Shown piece by piece: positions 14,401 to 27,131 of a DNA stretch of 64,000 nt (positions are counted from its first letter, which is position 1; each line of letters opens with the position of its first letter). This stretch comes from Stratiolaelaps scimitus (lineage: Eukaryota > Arthropoda > Arachnida > Mesostigmata > Laelapidae). The notes beneath the pieces were generated by a model. That model was not told the DNA's origin and searched no databases. It saw nothing but the letters and a program-made list of their open reading frames with translations. Position numbers and translations under genes: made by a program. The DNA is taken from NCBI GenBank assembly GCA_019614645.1, contig JABWDB010000008.1, positions 2,976,001 to 3,040,000 on the forward strand. The letters are read 5' to 3'.

Positions 14401-15040
14401 CGTCAAGAAGTCGTTACACAACGTCAGCAGATCTCATTGGCTTCGCCACGTTATGCTGTTAGCAGTAGCGCCATGTATCATTCGTGACCCCTGCGGCAAT
14501 AGATAACAAAAGAAGAGCCAGCAGCGTACCGCTGTTCGATGGCCGGGTCTGTGTGCGGCACTCTAACCGCTCGGGTCGATGTTAACTGAGAAGATGAGAG
14601 GCAAGTTACGATGCGATTCTCGGAGCAACTTGCTTGAACAGATAGTATCTCTTCTTCTTCTTCTTCTTCTTGTTACAGCAGCTCAACGATTACTTGTGTG
14701 GCCACATGCGGTTTATTTATAAATAGCACTGTTGTCAATTTATTATATATAGGAACAAGGCGAATAGATAGATGGCACAGTGAGCTGTTCCACGCAATAC
14801 TGCGACGTGATATAATTTTCTTCGAAAGTGTTTAGTAAGATACGAGATCCGCTAGACTGACACACGAGCTGTTGTTATTTCGTGTAGACAAACGGATACG
14901 AGCGTTAGAGTGAAATGTACACACAAACGGCAATTATTTCGGTGTAGCTTTTTTTCTGTGAACCATGCGACTAGTCGTGTTCGTTTTACCTCCACATTTA
15001 TATATATATATTTCGACCGGTATCATGACAGACCCGCTCT
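5431..15040. other. Non-coding, repeat-containing interval
   Basis: Open frames here are short, overlap on both strands and lack splice-site support or recognisable domains. Simple repeats include AT runs near 7611-7628 and a TTG/CTG run at 11540-11597. A GC-richer patch at about 10150-10560 keeps an open plus frame but has no family match I recognise. No rRNA or tRNA gene is evident. Confidence 0.4.
11540..11597. repeat. TTG/CTG trinucleotide repeat
   Basis: About 58 bp of alternating TTG and CTG triplets lies in non-coding DNA. It creates long artificial open frames, for example an Asn/Ser-rich one on the minus strand. It is of the same class as the repeat that encodes Asn/Ser in the minus-strand gene at 43.3 kb. 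Confidence 0.85.
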
Positions 15041-15720
15041 CTGTCCTTGATAACTTAAAGGCGAAACATCTCCGAAGCTTTACTATTATCACTTCTCTGA
15101 GCGACCTTCGGACATGGTAAGGTCCACTATTTCAACAGAGGAAGTCCACTGCTGGGGATAACCGCAAGCGCCTCACGTGAAGTACTAGCTAAGGTCGTCG
15201 ATACTTTACTCAACGGAAGCGATTCCGCGGAGATTAGGCCCACTCTCTTCGGGGCCAGACCTATCGCTCTTAAGAACGAAGAGGGCTCTGTGCGTCCAAT
15301 TGCCCTTGTCCCTCGACAATATCATGGGGAGATTGCATGAAACCAGAGAAAGGTAGATTGCAGAGCTGGTAGGCTCCGATCAACAAAGAAGTGAAAAGTC
15401 AGTTGGTGTTTCCCAACAATTAGTGGCCTACGCTTCGATTCTAGAAGATGTGAGACCCTTTCCCAAACAATGGAACCCTGGAAGATGGAATAGTCCTCGC
15501 GGATGCCAGTTTTGAGAATCTACCGCCATGCTGTCGGATAGCCCCTAAGAAGTTGCTCGAGCGGGTGGGAGCGCCACTAAAAAGTGAAGATATTCCTCTA
15601 CTCCTCGATTGCTGTATTCAACACACTCTTGTGATGTTGAAAAGGTTGCCATTGCTAGGAACACATAGGAATGATTGTGTCTCCTTTGATCCGCCTCTTC
15701 TTCCGCACCAGTGAGTTCAG
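15041..15720 (+). pseudogene. Degenerate reverse transcriptase fragment of a retroelement
   Basis: A frame open from 15101 to 15337 contains LFGARPIALKNEEGSVRPIA, which matches the reverse transcriptase signature pattern LFGA-x-x-IAL-(6-8)-G-x-RPIA of metazoan retrotransposon polymerases. The preceding FNRGSPLLGITA fits the GS-x-G-x-DG-x-(T/R)-x-x-x-L region upstream of that motif. A TGA ends the frame at 15338-15340. A second segment in another frame (15544-15711, ending TGA at 15712-15714) reads VGAPLKSEDIPLLLDC and RLPLLGTHRNDCV, resembling the downstream region of the same proteins. The central catalytic YxDD block is missing, so this is an inactive, deleted and frameshifted relic. The exact superfamily is not assigned. 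Confidence 0.65.
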
Positions 15721-18191
15721 AAGCGAAGCTTTCCATACATGCGGTAGCATGATGACTTTCATTGGAGACCTTAGGAGAACCTGGCCCTCCCACTATTGAC
15801 CTAGAAGAGGAGTTTGTCAATGGCTCGTCGCAAATGCAGGAAACAAACGAAATCATATTTACAAAAGATCATATTTATCATATTACAAACATACAGGATC
15901 ATATTTACCACAACTACTGTGGCGACGACTATAAGATATACACATTTTTTTTAAATTTAGTTAGGTCTGAGAGCTGACCTTTCATCATTTATCATCAAGA
16001 TCCTCTAGACATGCTGGGCAGTTAAGGGGCCTTGGCGGCCGTCGAGGTCCTCGCCCTAGGTCCATACCTGTATATCGATATATTATATATCGAGAATACG
16101 ATAATATTCCATTGGGTTCCAAGTTCAATTTTCTCCTAAAGTCTGTCTAATTATTTTTGATCATATATTGGTTACAGCGGCCACTTTTTAATTTAAGATG
16201 TAAATTTTCCTTTCAGCTAATTATCTGTGAATAACGAGGTTTCTTCGTCCAGCTTTTTCTAAGACACAATCTTACACCGAGCATCACCTAGCCTCATTAT
16301 CAACGTTGAGGAACTATACGAGTTCCTTCTACGATTGGCTGTCATTCGAAGGCATTGTAGCCTTGCCCCTGAGTCATATTTCGAAATACATGAGTGCAAG
16401 CTACAAGCCATGCCTCCGCAAAAATTGAATGCCCTTGAACACTGGTGCCAAATACTCTATCATTTAAGGAAATGAGCACCACAGCTTCCAGAAAAATATA
16501 TTTCACAGCAAGACGTTGTCGTCTTGTTCAAACCTGCTCGGCCTGCCGGCCCAGCATGAGCCATCAAGCAAGTATGCTGATATGCATATTCCGAACGTCC
16601 GTTCTCATTACGGCATCCTGTTGATATCGATTGCCCTTCAATCAATTATACGTATTCGCACCGGTACTAACTCAGCACTTTGTCCAAGCCTCGATATGGT
16701 GGAAGGTTTCGGCCCCTGTGAAACAGACGCGAAAACCTATACTGGTGTACTACCAGTGTCTGTCGACACGAACACAAAGACGTGCTGTACTTCGACGTTT
16801 CGTATCATTGATGTGACCGAGCGATCGTCGTACCTGATGCCCAATGTCATCAAGTTATACCGCATTTTGCGTGTTTAGCCCGTCCGCGAGCCGTTGTTGC
16901 TATTGTTTCCGGATGAACAGTATGTCATTCATATGATGTCATAAACGTATTTCATGTTTGATACAACGCCCTTTTCATGCAAAAGTCACGTGACTCCGTC
17001 GATGGCTTGATCGGTGTCTGGACAGAGGGCGAGAAGGAAGCAAGGCCCCGATAGATTTTGGCAGAGGAAAGCGCTGTGGGACAACGCTGATTCACCGATG
17101 CCGATTCAGTCGCCGGGGAAAACATCGCAGCGGCGAGATAAGACTGTTCGATCAAACTACAGAACGCTACAAATTGTCGCTCTATGAAGGCTTATTTCGA
17201 ATTTCCACCTGTCTAGAGAATCTCGCCGAGTAGCAAAACGCTGTTGCCCTGTATTATGCGTTTCGGCTACTTTACATAACCGTCTTATCTCCGAGTCGAG
17301 TTTGTGCTTTTGTTGATTCTATCACATACAATATAGGCGTTGTTGGATTTGCGTTCTATGCGCACCGCAGATGGGCCGCGGCGGGTAATCGTCGTTCAGT
17401 CTCATTTCGATGCAGGAATTCTTCAGCGAGTCAGAGCAGCTTCACGTATACAGCTGTAAACATGTTTGTCCACCCGAGCTGATCAGAAAACATCGACACG
17501 AGGGGGTCGCTTGCGAATGCCGAACACGAATTACACTCAACAGGACCTTTCGGGGTTGAGAGATCGGCCGGGTGACGAATCGTCGATGTTCACCGATACC
17601 GTAACTGGTTGATGTGGATCGCATGGAATTGGTACGGAGCCATGTATTTTTTTTCCTTGGGAACGTCTTATCGTTTGCGTAGAGCCGCTTGTTCAAGAAG
17701 GACAGCCGAAACGGGATTCGTGGAAAGGTTGGCCGAGGTTCACAAAACCAGCGTAAAATTTGTGTTCGAATTTTGTGTTTGGATGTCGACGCGTGTTGAC
17801 CACAAGCGGCCACTTCCGAGAGCCTGAGTAAGCGAATATGACGGCCACTGACAGCTACCCGCCGTCTGTGATATTTTCGTTTCGTCAATTCTTAAATACG
17901 TCTCGCTTTCGAGACAGGAAAGACATTTGACACATTGTCAATGATGTTTTTTTTTAGAAATTCACTCAAACGTACGTAATAGATTTAATCGTTATCTCGT
18001 TAGTTGTGTCTAGCATCGAGTGTGAAATACAAAACCGTTAAAATTAGACACTCCAACGTATAATGATACTTGATACTTCAGCGGTTGTTTCGAATCGCGA
18101 GCGAGGGAGGGAACACACACTAACGAAATTATCAAGCGTATTATATAAGGACATTTGTAGTAAGTTCCACAGACACTAGATATATATATAT

Positions 18192-18225
<34 letters not shown>

Positions 18226-20649
18226 TATATTAGTTAGTTGTGTGTCATAAAGTAATCAATAGTTAGTGACAGGGTGTTAGACCGAGGGGCGATTCTCCGT
18301 TTGCCTCCCAGTAAGGGTAAGGCGCTGAAGAAGGAATAATCCTGTATGCTTGTACCCGGTGGCGCAGACCAGCCTGTGGCGGACCCCCTTCAAGAAAATT
18401 GGTTATTGTTGTTTTTATTCGCTATACATGTCTTTTCCCCAAGGACGACCTATGTAAGATATTGCTACCAGTGAACATGTACGGTTGTTTTCTGCATTTG
18501 TTTTATATTTTTTTGTTTCTGAAGCGATCAAAAAGAAGCTGCAGCGCATTCATCTTGCATTGTTCATAGTGAGTTATTATATTTCCGAGTCAGCGGTTTA
18601 CCTTTTTGGTTATGTTTATGAGGAGTTTCTGGAATGCATGATACCCGTGCCACATTCAGCGAGAAGTGACCCACTAGTGTGAGACTTGCAAACCCCACTA
18701 AACCCGCCTTGTCCCCTCTCCTCGACCTCCACTCCCATCGACAGGGGTTGGGAATCGGTGGTTCACCTGCCCGCGAGCTACATGACCCATGAGTGTTCCT
18801 TTGTCGTTGGAACCTTGCGTTCCTTGTGGGGCACCGCACGTCCAGTGTGCGGAATCAAGCCACAATGACTGCTTAATCATACCGCACACGACTATTCTCG
18901 TCCCTGCCAATCGGATTGATGTTGAAATGCTCCTTCCAATTGCTGTTTGCGTTGCTTTGCCGTTCGCTGCGGATTCCGCTGCTGCCAGAGTGAACAGTTC
19001 CTGTGTTTTTCTTGTACGATCACGTTGTTCTACCGGCACTACTTCGTCGTTGCGGCTGCTGTCAGCAGCAGCGCTTCATAGTTTAACTTCTGCCTCGGCC
19101 TGTCAGCATGTATTATAGATATAGCAGCCCCTTGACGTTTGTATGCTGGTGTTGGCAGTGTCCAACATAGCATTGCTGTTGATATCTGCATGCTGATCCC
19201 ACCCGTAGTGAGAAATGATGAGCAGGCAGCACAGCATCACAGTAGACAGCCAAGCATCGCACATGCTACAGCGGCGGGCCGACAAGTACAAGAGAAGCCA
19301 TCTTCGGATTTTTCAACTTTAGCTCATTTTCTCCCATCTCTCGTAGTTGAAGTCGACGATGTCTACTACAGCGAAATGCATTAAAATTGAACGAACAAAA
19401 CGAGATACGAACCGAGATACATGTGGCCAATATTTCTTCTACGGTCGCGACCACCCCGCGGAGTCGCACAGCGCCGTGCGAGAACCCGCCCGACTTGGGT
19501 ACTGTCGGGGTTGTATTGCGGCTGCTACCGCGGCTTCGACATGCTATATGTATTTAGTTTCTACTAGCGCTAGTGCCAGTAGTAGTAGTGGTAGCTGGAA
19601 ACAGCGGTGGTTCGATTAACAGCGGCAATCTGGGGGTGTGCGGCACTATGAGTGTGTGTGTCTGTGGTGAGACCGAACTGCAAGTATAGCAGTGCATGAT
19701 AATATTGCTGCTGGTATTGGCGAGTTCAGCCGACCGGCCGGCCGGCCGTGCTGCGGTGGCAGCGACTGTTGCTGTTGTGGTCGCGGCTGCAACAGCAACA
19801 GCAGCAGGTTCAAGTAGTCATCTGCGGCTGCTGCTGAAGAAGCAGCGATACACGCCGGGTGCGGGAAGACAGCTAGAACGACAGACAATCACATCTGCAA
19901 TACTGCGCCACGTCGATCTTGCTGCGTCGGCGATACTGGGCGTATAGCTTCGTGGATACAATAACTGCTAGTTTTTTGTTGTCCTTTTGCTCGAGCCGAC
20001 CCCATCGTATGCGAGTGTGTTCATTTTTCCCATTCGAGTGTGGTCTTCGGAACACTATTCGGCATAGCGGCAATCGCTTGTCAAGAAGGCTCTTACTGAA
20101 CCTAAAATAACTATTAAACTATTATAGATATGTATATATAGATATATAGATATATGATAACTACTTCTGTCGTTTACGCAGTTGACAGTGCCAGGAGTCG
20201 TTGTTGCTGTTGTAGTTGTCGCAGTTGCCGTGATGGTCCAGCTACCGTAGGTACTGCAGCCTGCATCCGAAGTGATGTTGCTTAAGACAGGCTGCCTACC
20301 CCATAGGATTCGTCCGGCCGCGCTGGAAGAACTACAACGGCTGGTGCTGGTGCCGTAGTCGCCGCTGCGGCTTCTGCTGCCACTGCCGCCGCCAGCACCA
20401 GTACCACCACCACAACCACCGCCGCTAGAAAGGAGTTGGTTCATAACGCTGCTTTGCTGTGCGCAAATACAACCGTGGCGGTGCCTGCCTGCTGGCACAA
20501 CCAGTAGTAGCTGTAGTCATAGTACTTCTACCGCTACTGGCTTTGGTTTCTCGTCATGCGAGAGGAGGTCTCGCACACACCCCTCGCCAGAGCGATCCCT
20601 TGAAGCTATATGAGCTAGCGGTGGCCACGTTTCGATGTCACTTCGTTGC
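15721..20649. other. Non-coding interval upstream of the chitin deacetylase gene
   Basis: It contains three closely spaced ATCATATTTA repeats (15854-15912), a long AT run (18181-18230) and CTG/CAG-rich and CGG-rich patches near 19730-20420. Short open frames on both strands overlap and lack domains. The last few hundred bases presumably include the promoter and 5' UTR of the following gene; no core-promoter element is convincing. Confidence 0.35.
18181..18230. repeat. AT microsatellite
   Basis: About 50 bp of nearly perfect AT repeat, interrupted once by TT and once by GT. Confidence 0.9.
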
Positions 20650-20716
20650 ATGATGTTACCGTGGATATCAAGGAACGCAGCCGCGGGCCTTCTCGTGCTT
20701 TCCGTCGCTCTGTGCG
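20650..20716 (+). CDS. Chitin deacetylase exon 1: signal peptide
   Basis: This 67-nt coding exon begins with ATGATG. It encodes two Met, a short polar stretch ending in Arg8, then the hydrophobic core AAAGLLVLSVALC, a standard signal peptide. It ends with a perfect donor (GTAAGT at 20717) after one base of a Gly codon. That phase 1 end fits exactly the phase 1 acceptor of the next exon at 24577, giving Gly-Val-His-Ser across the junction, a plausible cleavage region before the basic RQKR at residues 32-35. The first ATG is used as start; the second would change the protein by only one residue. Joining across the 3.86 kb intron is inferred from phase and function, without transcript support. 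Confidence 0.8.
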
Positions 20717-21926
20717 GTAAGTGCCGAATACGAGTGTGTTACACGCCGACCACCGGTCTTCGTGCTCCGAGCGTCTAAGCGTCCGCCGGCAAACGCGCAT
20801 ATATCTGTATAATTGTGTTTCCGATTGTTTGCCCATACCATGGCTCCTGCCAGCGAGCAAGCACCCCCCCCCAACCCCTCGGTCATCGTCTGATGATACC
20901 AATGAAATTAATTCGACCATTCAAATGGAACGATGATAACATGATGACCACGATCATCAATAGCGCTACACTTGACAGCGCTGAGCCAGACGGCACTGTC
21001 AATATCGCCGGCAGTAACAGCAACAACAACACCACCACCACCATGATGATGATGGTGAAAATGGACGAATGCGACCCGGGCACGAAAAAGGACCTGTAGT
21101 GAAATCGGCGCTTGGCCATATGTATTATATTATACCCTTGAATCAACGTGTTGTATATCGTGCAACAATGGCAGCAAGCACCGTGTGCTATGTGCTGTGT
21201 GTGCCTGTGTGTGTGTGTGTGTGTGGCTCGCCTGAGCAGCGGCCTGTTCCGGACGCCCCTCAAGGACTATAATGGCTTTGGTCGTTGTTGACGATCGACG
21301 ACAGCGCACGCGGTGCCGATTAGGACTGATACCGTTCATTCCGTTGCTTGCTTTGCGTTGATTGTGCAGTGCTATCGTCGAATGGTCGATTCGATCAAGG
21401 CACTTCGTTGCCCGTGGGCCTTCACGAGGTGCCGAAGCCGGTCCCTCCCCTCCACACACCGCGCCAGCCCCCGCTGTGAGGCGTGCTTGCGATTGTCACA
21501 GTTGTGGCTGAAATTGACGTTGTTGTTGTTGTTGTTGTTGCTGTTGTTGATGACGGTGATGCCGCCGCCGCGGCCGCCGTTGCTTCAGCTATTGCGGGTT
21601 GTCACGGTTGTGTGGTGTTTATTGGTTCTGGCGTTCATTTTAGACGAGGAGTTCGGATGGCGTGCGATGCTGTGGTGCCTTCAGTCAGCGGAGGGGCGGG
21701 GGGTCGTCTGTGTAGCCACATATCTCTTCGTTTATCGACTTGCGCCTGCTTGTTGGCTTCCTATGGTGGCTATTGACTATTCTGTTGGGCCGATTAATAT
21801 AACTAACGGCGCGTTTAGAGAGGATTGCGAAAAGAAAAGCTTTAATAGTGAAACAATCATTATCAAATGCGGATTTCAGACAAGGGCCTATCCAAGCGCT
21901 GAACTGGGGGCGCCAAGCTGGCGATA

Positions 21927-21969
<43 letters not shown>

Positions 21970-24576
21970 GTATTGTGTGCTAGGGCAAGATATTAGGAGC
22001 TTAGATTGAGAGAGGAACCTGTCCACATTGCGGTGCTTTTTGTATGTCGTTGCTGAATAGCAACTTCCTTTCGGGCGTTGGTAAACTGCATCAGTGGTCC
22101 GCACAAAACATATTAGCCATACCTGTGTTCAAATAATATCAAGCTGTCTTGCTGACCTCTGCAAGACTGATAGTGCTATACAATACCACCTAACATCTCT
22201 AGCTAAGTCACTAATAACTCATTTAAATCAGAAGGTTAAAGGTGTCGTTATCAGCATATATCTGATAGCTGACAAAACTGCGAAACGTGTCAATTAGCGT
22301 AATTCCAATGGAATGGAGCTGACAAAACTAAGAGAAATGTTGCTTGTTATTCCGTCGAAATTGCGGAAACCGGGATGTAGGCATGACACCCATGAAGCCT
22401 ATGTTGTGTACTTGACGACGTATAACAGGTTAGGCTTTTTTGTGCGAGAGGTTTTTTAAAATACGTCGTGGACACTGTTCCTCCGTGTTAGGGGGTTATC
22501 TTTGCCACAATAGGGGTGAAACTCTCGCTCACTAAAAGTCTTGAACCTCGGGAACTTGGCCCGTCCGTGACTGGGAACTTATTTAATTATTTATTCGAAC
22601 CACGGTTTGCCTGGGCCAAGTTACGGATTTGTTTCCGTTAGTCGCCCCGGGTCGATTCACTCCTCCTTCCGCTCTTCAGATACACTAGATCCCGAGCGAG
22701 GCGTAATTTCTTCGTGTTCTCTCCTATGTCTGACCGCTTAGAGTTTGTTTGTCTGACAAGTCTAGGAGATTATGGGTCAACCTTGTTCGACCAAGATTTG
22801 GCTGGTCAGCTAAGCTCCGGTGAACCATTGTTCGTTACCATTCATTACGCTTTTGGCGAAAGTAGGAATGCCACCGTTGAACGGGTATGGAATCCAATTG
22901 TGCTCGATGGTCATTAGTCTCTAGGGGTTTTGTTAAAGAACTGAATTAATATTGCTTGTCCAACACTGATATACACAATGATTATGTACACAATCATCCT
23001 TGCCGCAGTAGGCGCCATTCGCTTGTTTTAAGGAGATCGGACGTTTTTACGAAACGCCCTATGAGTTAAAGAACGTATACGAGTCTAGTTATTAAAAAAA
23101 TGCTTATTTCATTGCCGCAAAGTAACGCTCAGAAGATCCAAAGTGTTTATAATTCTTGCCACCTTTCGAGGGCAGCTCTATTAATTTCACATGGATACCG
23201 CTTGTTTTGTCGAGTGAATACGCAGTTCGCCCTATATGCATAGTTTATCAATATACTTCATCCATATATGAAAGTATTTAAAGTGCACCCATTCATTCAA
23301 TATCCTAAGGTATATCTTATCTTAGTTGTCGTTGTACGAGAATACCAGATGTGTTATTGCTGAATTTATGAATAATTTGTCCACAATCTTATTCTTTATG
23401 GGGCTAGTTGTCTATACAACAGTATCAGCGAGGCACTACAGCCACGGCAGCAGCTGCTGGTGTTGAGCGGCAGGTGCAGGGCATATCATGTGTCCCGAGG
23501 GTTGAAGCAAACGTTTTCCGCGCTTCATGATGTCGACATTCATCGAAGTCGTCAGCCTCCGCCGCAGATGCCGACTGCTCTGCATCGTTTGAAACATTGA
23601 TCGCATATGGTCGTCACCCTTCGCATCCCCGCCCTGCGCAAGGCCCCAGCTTGGGCAAGGCAGATAAGCAATGTATGCTGTTCGGTCAAGTCATTTGTGG
23701 TAGTGCGCCTTTCGGGACATTCGCACTGGGACGATTTGAATGCGAACGAACGGCGACAAAGTTTTACCGTGGGCGCCTGTGTATATGTGACCGGGCAGAG
23801 GGGCGTGCGTGTGTCAATGCATATCCCGCCGCTCGACAATTCGGAAGCGTAATGCCACCCATAGTCGACGAACGGCAGGGATTTAAGACAGCGTTTTCGT
23901 CAAATTCGTCAGCGTTAGTTACAACGGCATACGATAGCAATGTGGCCAACGGCCGAACCCCCTCGCCCGCCCTGTAGACAGCCGCGTGTCGACAGATTTC
24001 GCTCGACGTTGTGCCGATACTTTAACAGCCTGAACTTTTCTCCCTGTAGCCGCTACCCCTCTCTGCTGCGTCTTGATGATGTGTGCGTTTTTTGCATTGT
24101 ATTTTGTCTACTGACTCCGCCCACCTGCGCAATTCGGGGCTGACTTCTACCGCGCAGTGAGCGCATTGAATCAAACCATTATCCTCGTCAAATCATTCCG
24201 TTCACTAAACGAACGTCAGCTTTGTTGACTAACTTTGGATTGCTTTTGTCGTCGTACGAATACAAACAACCCACTCGCTGATTCCGTTGGCTGGCTAATC
24301 GAACTCGGTTCATCACCGCCTTATGCATCCGTGTCGTATAGTTATATAGGAGATAATGGCAAAGTGGATACTCGCACCTGGTTTCGAAGGTGATGCTATC
24401 GTATTCGTGGTACTGCAACGGAATGAAAATATAATCGCTTACAAATAATTGCAAACCATCGAGCGGTTGCACCACGTTGTCGACGGATCGAAGCAAGCCA
24501 GCCGACCTTATCATGTAGTTGGAGTCGACTAACGGTCTCTTCCCTGTTCTGCTATTTTCGTTATCTCTTTGTACAG
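20717..24576 (+). other. Chitin deacetylase intron 1
   Basis: The intron runs from GTAAGT at 20717 to a pyrimidine-rich tract and TACAG ending at 24576. It contains a GT repeat near 21202-21226, TTG repeats near 21520-21550 and an AT run at 21924-21968. No embedded gene is supportable. First introns of this size often carry regulatory elements, but none is recognisable here. Confidence 0.7.
21924..21968. repeat. AT microsatellite inside intron 1
   Basis: About 45 bp of AT dinucleotide repeat with GT interruptions at both ends. Confidence 0.9.
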
Positions 24577-25312
24577 GTGTCCATAGCACGTCGATCAGCA
24601 GTCGCCAAAAGCGGCAGGTAAAACAGCTTGAAGCGGATATCGAAAATGATGCCGAGCTTTGCAAGGGCCGTTCACCTTCCGAGTATTTCCGCTTGACGGC
24701 TGACGAAGATTGCCGCGATGTCGTTCGTTGCTCTGTCCAGGGTCTGCTTGCACTGCGGTGCCCCTCGGGATTGGCGTTTGACATCGACAAGCAGACCTGC
24801 GATTGGAAGTCAAACGTCAAAAATTGCAAACAACTTGAGAAGCCCCGACTGGTGGCCCCGCTGCTCGCCACCGACGAGGCTATCTGCGATCCCGGGAAGC
24901 TGGCCTGTGGCAATGGCGATTGTATCGAGAAGGAGCTATTCTGTAACGGTGTAGAAGACTGCAGCGACAGCTCGGACGAGAACGTCTGCACCGTCGACAA
25001 GGATCCGAACCGCGCTCCGCCATGCGATCAGTCGCAGTGCGTTCTTCCTGACTGCTTCTGCTCGGTGGACGGTACACAGATTCCCGGCAAGCTAGAGCCG
25101 AACACTGTGCCCCAAATGGTCACCATAACGTTTGATGACGCTGTCAACAACAACAACATCGACTTGTACGATAAGATCTTCAGGGAAGGACGTAACAATC
25201 CCAATGGATGTATGATCAAGGGAACCTTCTTCGTGTCACACAAGTACTCAAACTACTCCGCTATTCAGGAAATGCACCGCAAGGGACACGAAATGGCAGC
25301 TCACTCAATCAC
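24577..25312 (+). CDS. Chitin deacetylase exon 2: chitin-binding domain, LDLa domain and first catalytic motif
   Basis: This 736-nt exon (residues about 23-268 of the joined 545-residue protein) holds three units. A type 14 chitin-binding (peritrophin-A) domain occupies about residues 51-106, with six Cys at 51, 68, 74, 84, 97 and 106. An LDL-receptor class A domain occupies about 126-160, with six Cys and the acidic calcium-binding tail DCSDSSDEN. The start of the polysaccharide deacetylase (CE4) domain carries motif 1 TFDD, where Asp209 should be the catalytic base and Asp210 a metal ligand. The exon ends in HSIT, so only the first zinc-binding His (265) of motif 2 is encoded here. It exits in phase 2 through a strong GTAAGT donor at 25313. 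The domain order is that of Drosophila Serpentine and Vermiform, secreted enzymes that deacetylate chitin in cuticle and tracheal matrix. Confidence 0.95.
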
Positions 25313-25706
25313 GTAAGTAGTTCTCACCTCATAAAACAATGATTCACATACACACACAGACACACATAGACTACAAGAGGTATACTCATTACAACATAAG
25401 TGCGGTACCTACATCCTGTTTTGTTAATGTACACGATCTTACGGCCTCATAAGGGGAGACCCCTTGGCATCTCCTGCTGTTGTATCAGAACTCAAATGGG
25501 ACACCACCAACACCGCTAGATAGACACTGGATGACACCAGCTCCTTGAGTACCCGTTAGGTCAAGTCAGGTTAAATCAACAGCATTACTTTGGTAGTACA
25601 TCACCCCCTTGTGAACGTACTTTGCGAATACATCGGCATCGTTTACTACCGTGAATATGGTAGCATTTTACGACTAACAGGTACACTCCTTTTGTAACTC
25701 CAACAG
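25313..25706 (+). other. Chitin deacetylase intron 2 (short form)
   Basis: A 394-bp intron separates the constant exon from the first alternative terminal exon. About the last 40 bp before the acceptor (ending CCAACAG) resemble the 40 bp before the second alternative exon at 28201-28240, so the duplication included the acceptor region. Confidence 0.85.
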
Positions 25707-26541
25707 CCATAAGCACGATGAGAAGTACTGGTCTGAGGCATCCGTTGAAACCTGGGCGAAGGAAATGGCCGGAGTGCGTCTGATTATGGAGCGTTTCTCT
25801 AACATCACTGACAATTCTATAGTGGGCGTCCGGGCCCCCTATCTCCGAGTGGGCGGGAACAGCCAATTCAAAATGATGGAGGATCAATCCTTCCTGTATG
25901 ACTCGACGATCGCGGCCCCGCTATCAAATCCGCCTCTCTGGCCATACACACTCTACTTCCGAATGCCTCACAAGTGTCACGGCAACGGACAGAACTGTCC
26001 CTCGCGATCGCACGCCGTCTGGGAGATGGTGATGAATGAACTGGATCGTCGAGACGATCCGTCGTTCGACGAAGAGCTAGCTGGCTGTGCTATGGTCGAC
26101 GCATGCTCGAACATTATCTCTGGCGAGCAGTTCTACAACTTCCTCAACCATAACTTCGAGCGACACTACAAGACGAATCGCGCCCCACTGGGTCTGTACT
26201 TCCACGCTGGCTGGCTTAAGCTCAATCCCGATTATCTTGACTCGTTCATCCAGTGGATTGACGAGGTACTCGCCAAGAACGATGTCTTCTTCGTGTCGCT
26301 GACCCAGGTCCTGCAATGGATGCAAGACCCGACACCGATTGCTGGCATCCGTGACTTTACCAACTGGAAGGAGAAGTGCGACGTCAAGGGTCAGCCACTT
26401 TGTTCGCTGCCTAACGCGTGCCCCTTGACGACCAGAGAGTTGCCCGGTGAAACGATCCGACTTCACACGTGCATTGAGTGTCCGCAGAACTACCCCTGGC
26501 TCGAGGATCCCACCGGAGATTACTATGCCTTTAAGAAATAA
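25707..26541 (+). CDS. Chitin deacetylase alternative terminal exon 3a: catalytic domain
   Basis: After the acceptor CCAACAG the exon enters in phase 2 and encodes 277 residues plus a TAA stop. The first residue, His269, completes the zinc-binding motif HSITH begun in exon 2. Motif 3 RAPY lies at 310-313, motif 4 YDS at 332-334 and motif 5 LYFH at 431-434, where His434 should be the catalytic acid. The Cys-rich C-terminal region (Cys492, 500, 506, 523, 526) is typical of Serpentine/Vermiform proteins. All catalytic motifs are intact, so the isoform should be active. A second exon of identical length lies 2.5 kb downstream. The two proteins differ at 21 of 277 residues, concentrated at residues 320-331 and 457-490. 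This copy has Lys323, Asp327, Leu331 and Ala457. Confidence 0.95.
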
Positions 26542-27068
26542 GACAGGCTTGGAGAGGAGTCATCCCCTGGGATTTCACGGAGTTCAGAGAACATTCTTCT
26601 GTCGAGTTCGCTGCAGGATTGGCTACCACAGGGTGGCGTATAATGATCATTGATATAGATACAGATGAAAGGGACTTTTCACAGTGGTGAACGAACTCAT
26701 ATCTGATTTCGTGCAACGCAACTCACGTGATCACCGCATAACCGATCGAGAAGCCGACTTAGCAAAAGACAACGATGACGATGAACACCTAGAAGTCAGC
26801 CATGGTTGCGGCGATTATGAGAACTATTAATTTAGCATACGAACTCTAATAGTAATAATAATTATAAATACAACATCATTATTTCACTATGTCAGTTTGT
26901 AGTATGACACATGAATAGCTAGCCGCTGCACGACGAGAATCCGCGTTTCGATTTGCAAAAAACTACCACCACCACCACTACCACTACCACCATCACGATT
27001 ATATGACAATATGATCATAAGCTATAGTAAACAAAACAAGCGTCTTACAAACCAAGCAACCGTCAGAG

Positions 27069-27085
27069 TGTAAATATTGTATATA
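27069..27085 (+). promoter_or_regulatory. Tandem Pumilio-type (UGUANAUA) elements in the isoform A 3' UTR
   Basis: TGTAAATA at 27069-27076 is followed one base later by TGTATATA at 27078-27085. Both match the PUF-family RNA-binding consensus UGUANAUA exactly. The pair lies about 40 bp upstream of the AATAAA at 27126-27131. The same pair with the same spacing occurs in the duplicate 3' UTR at 29522-29538, although most other 3' UTR sequence has diverged, which argues for function. Binding itself is not shown. Confidence 0.6.
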
Positions 27086-27125
27086 GTATAAGGCGACGCT
27101 GCTTTGGAGCGGGTTTCGTTTTCAT

Positions 27126-27131
27126 AATAAA
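27126..27131 (+). terminator. Poly(A) signal for the isoform ending in exon 3a
   Basis: A canonical AATAAA lies about 585 bp after the exon 3a stop codon and just downstream of the conserved PUF-type element pair. Confidence 0.6.

Noticed and set aside
20607..20645. TATATGAG and TCACTT about 30 bp apart as a TATA/Initiator pair before the chitin deacetylase start
   Set aside because: It would leave a 5' UTR of about 10 nt, and AT-rich matches of this kind are common; not supported.
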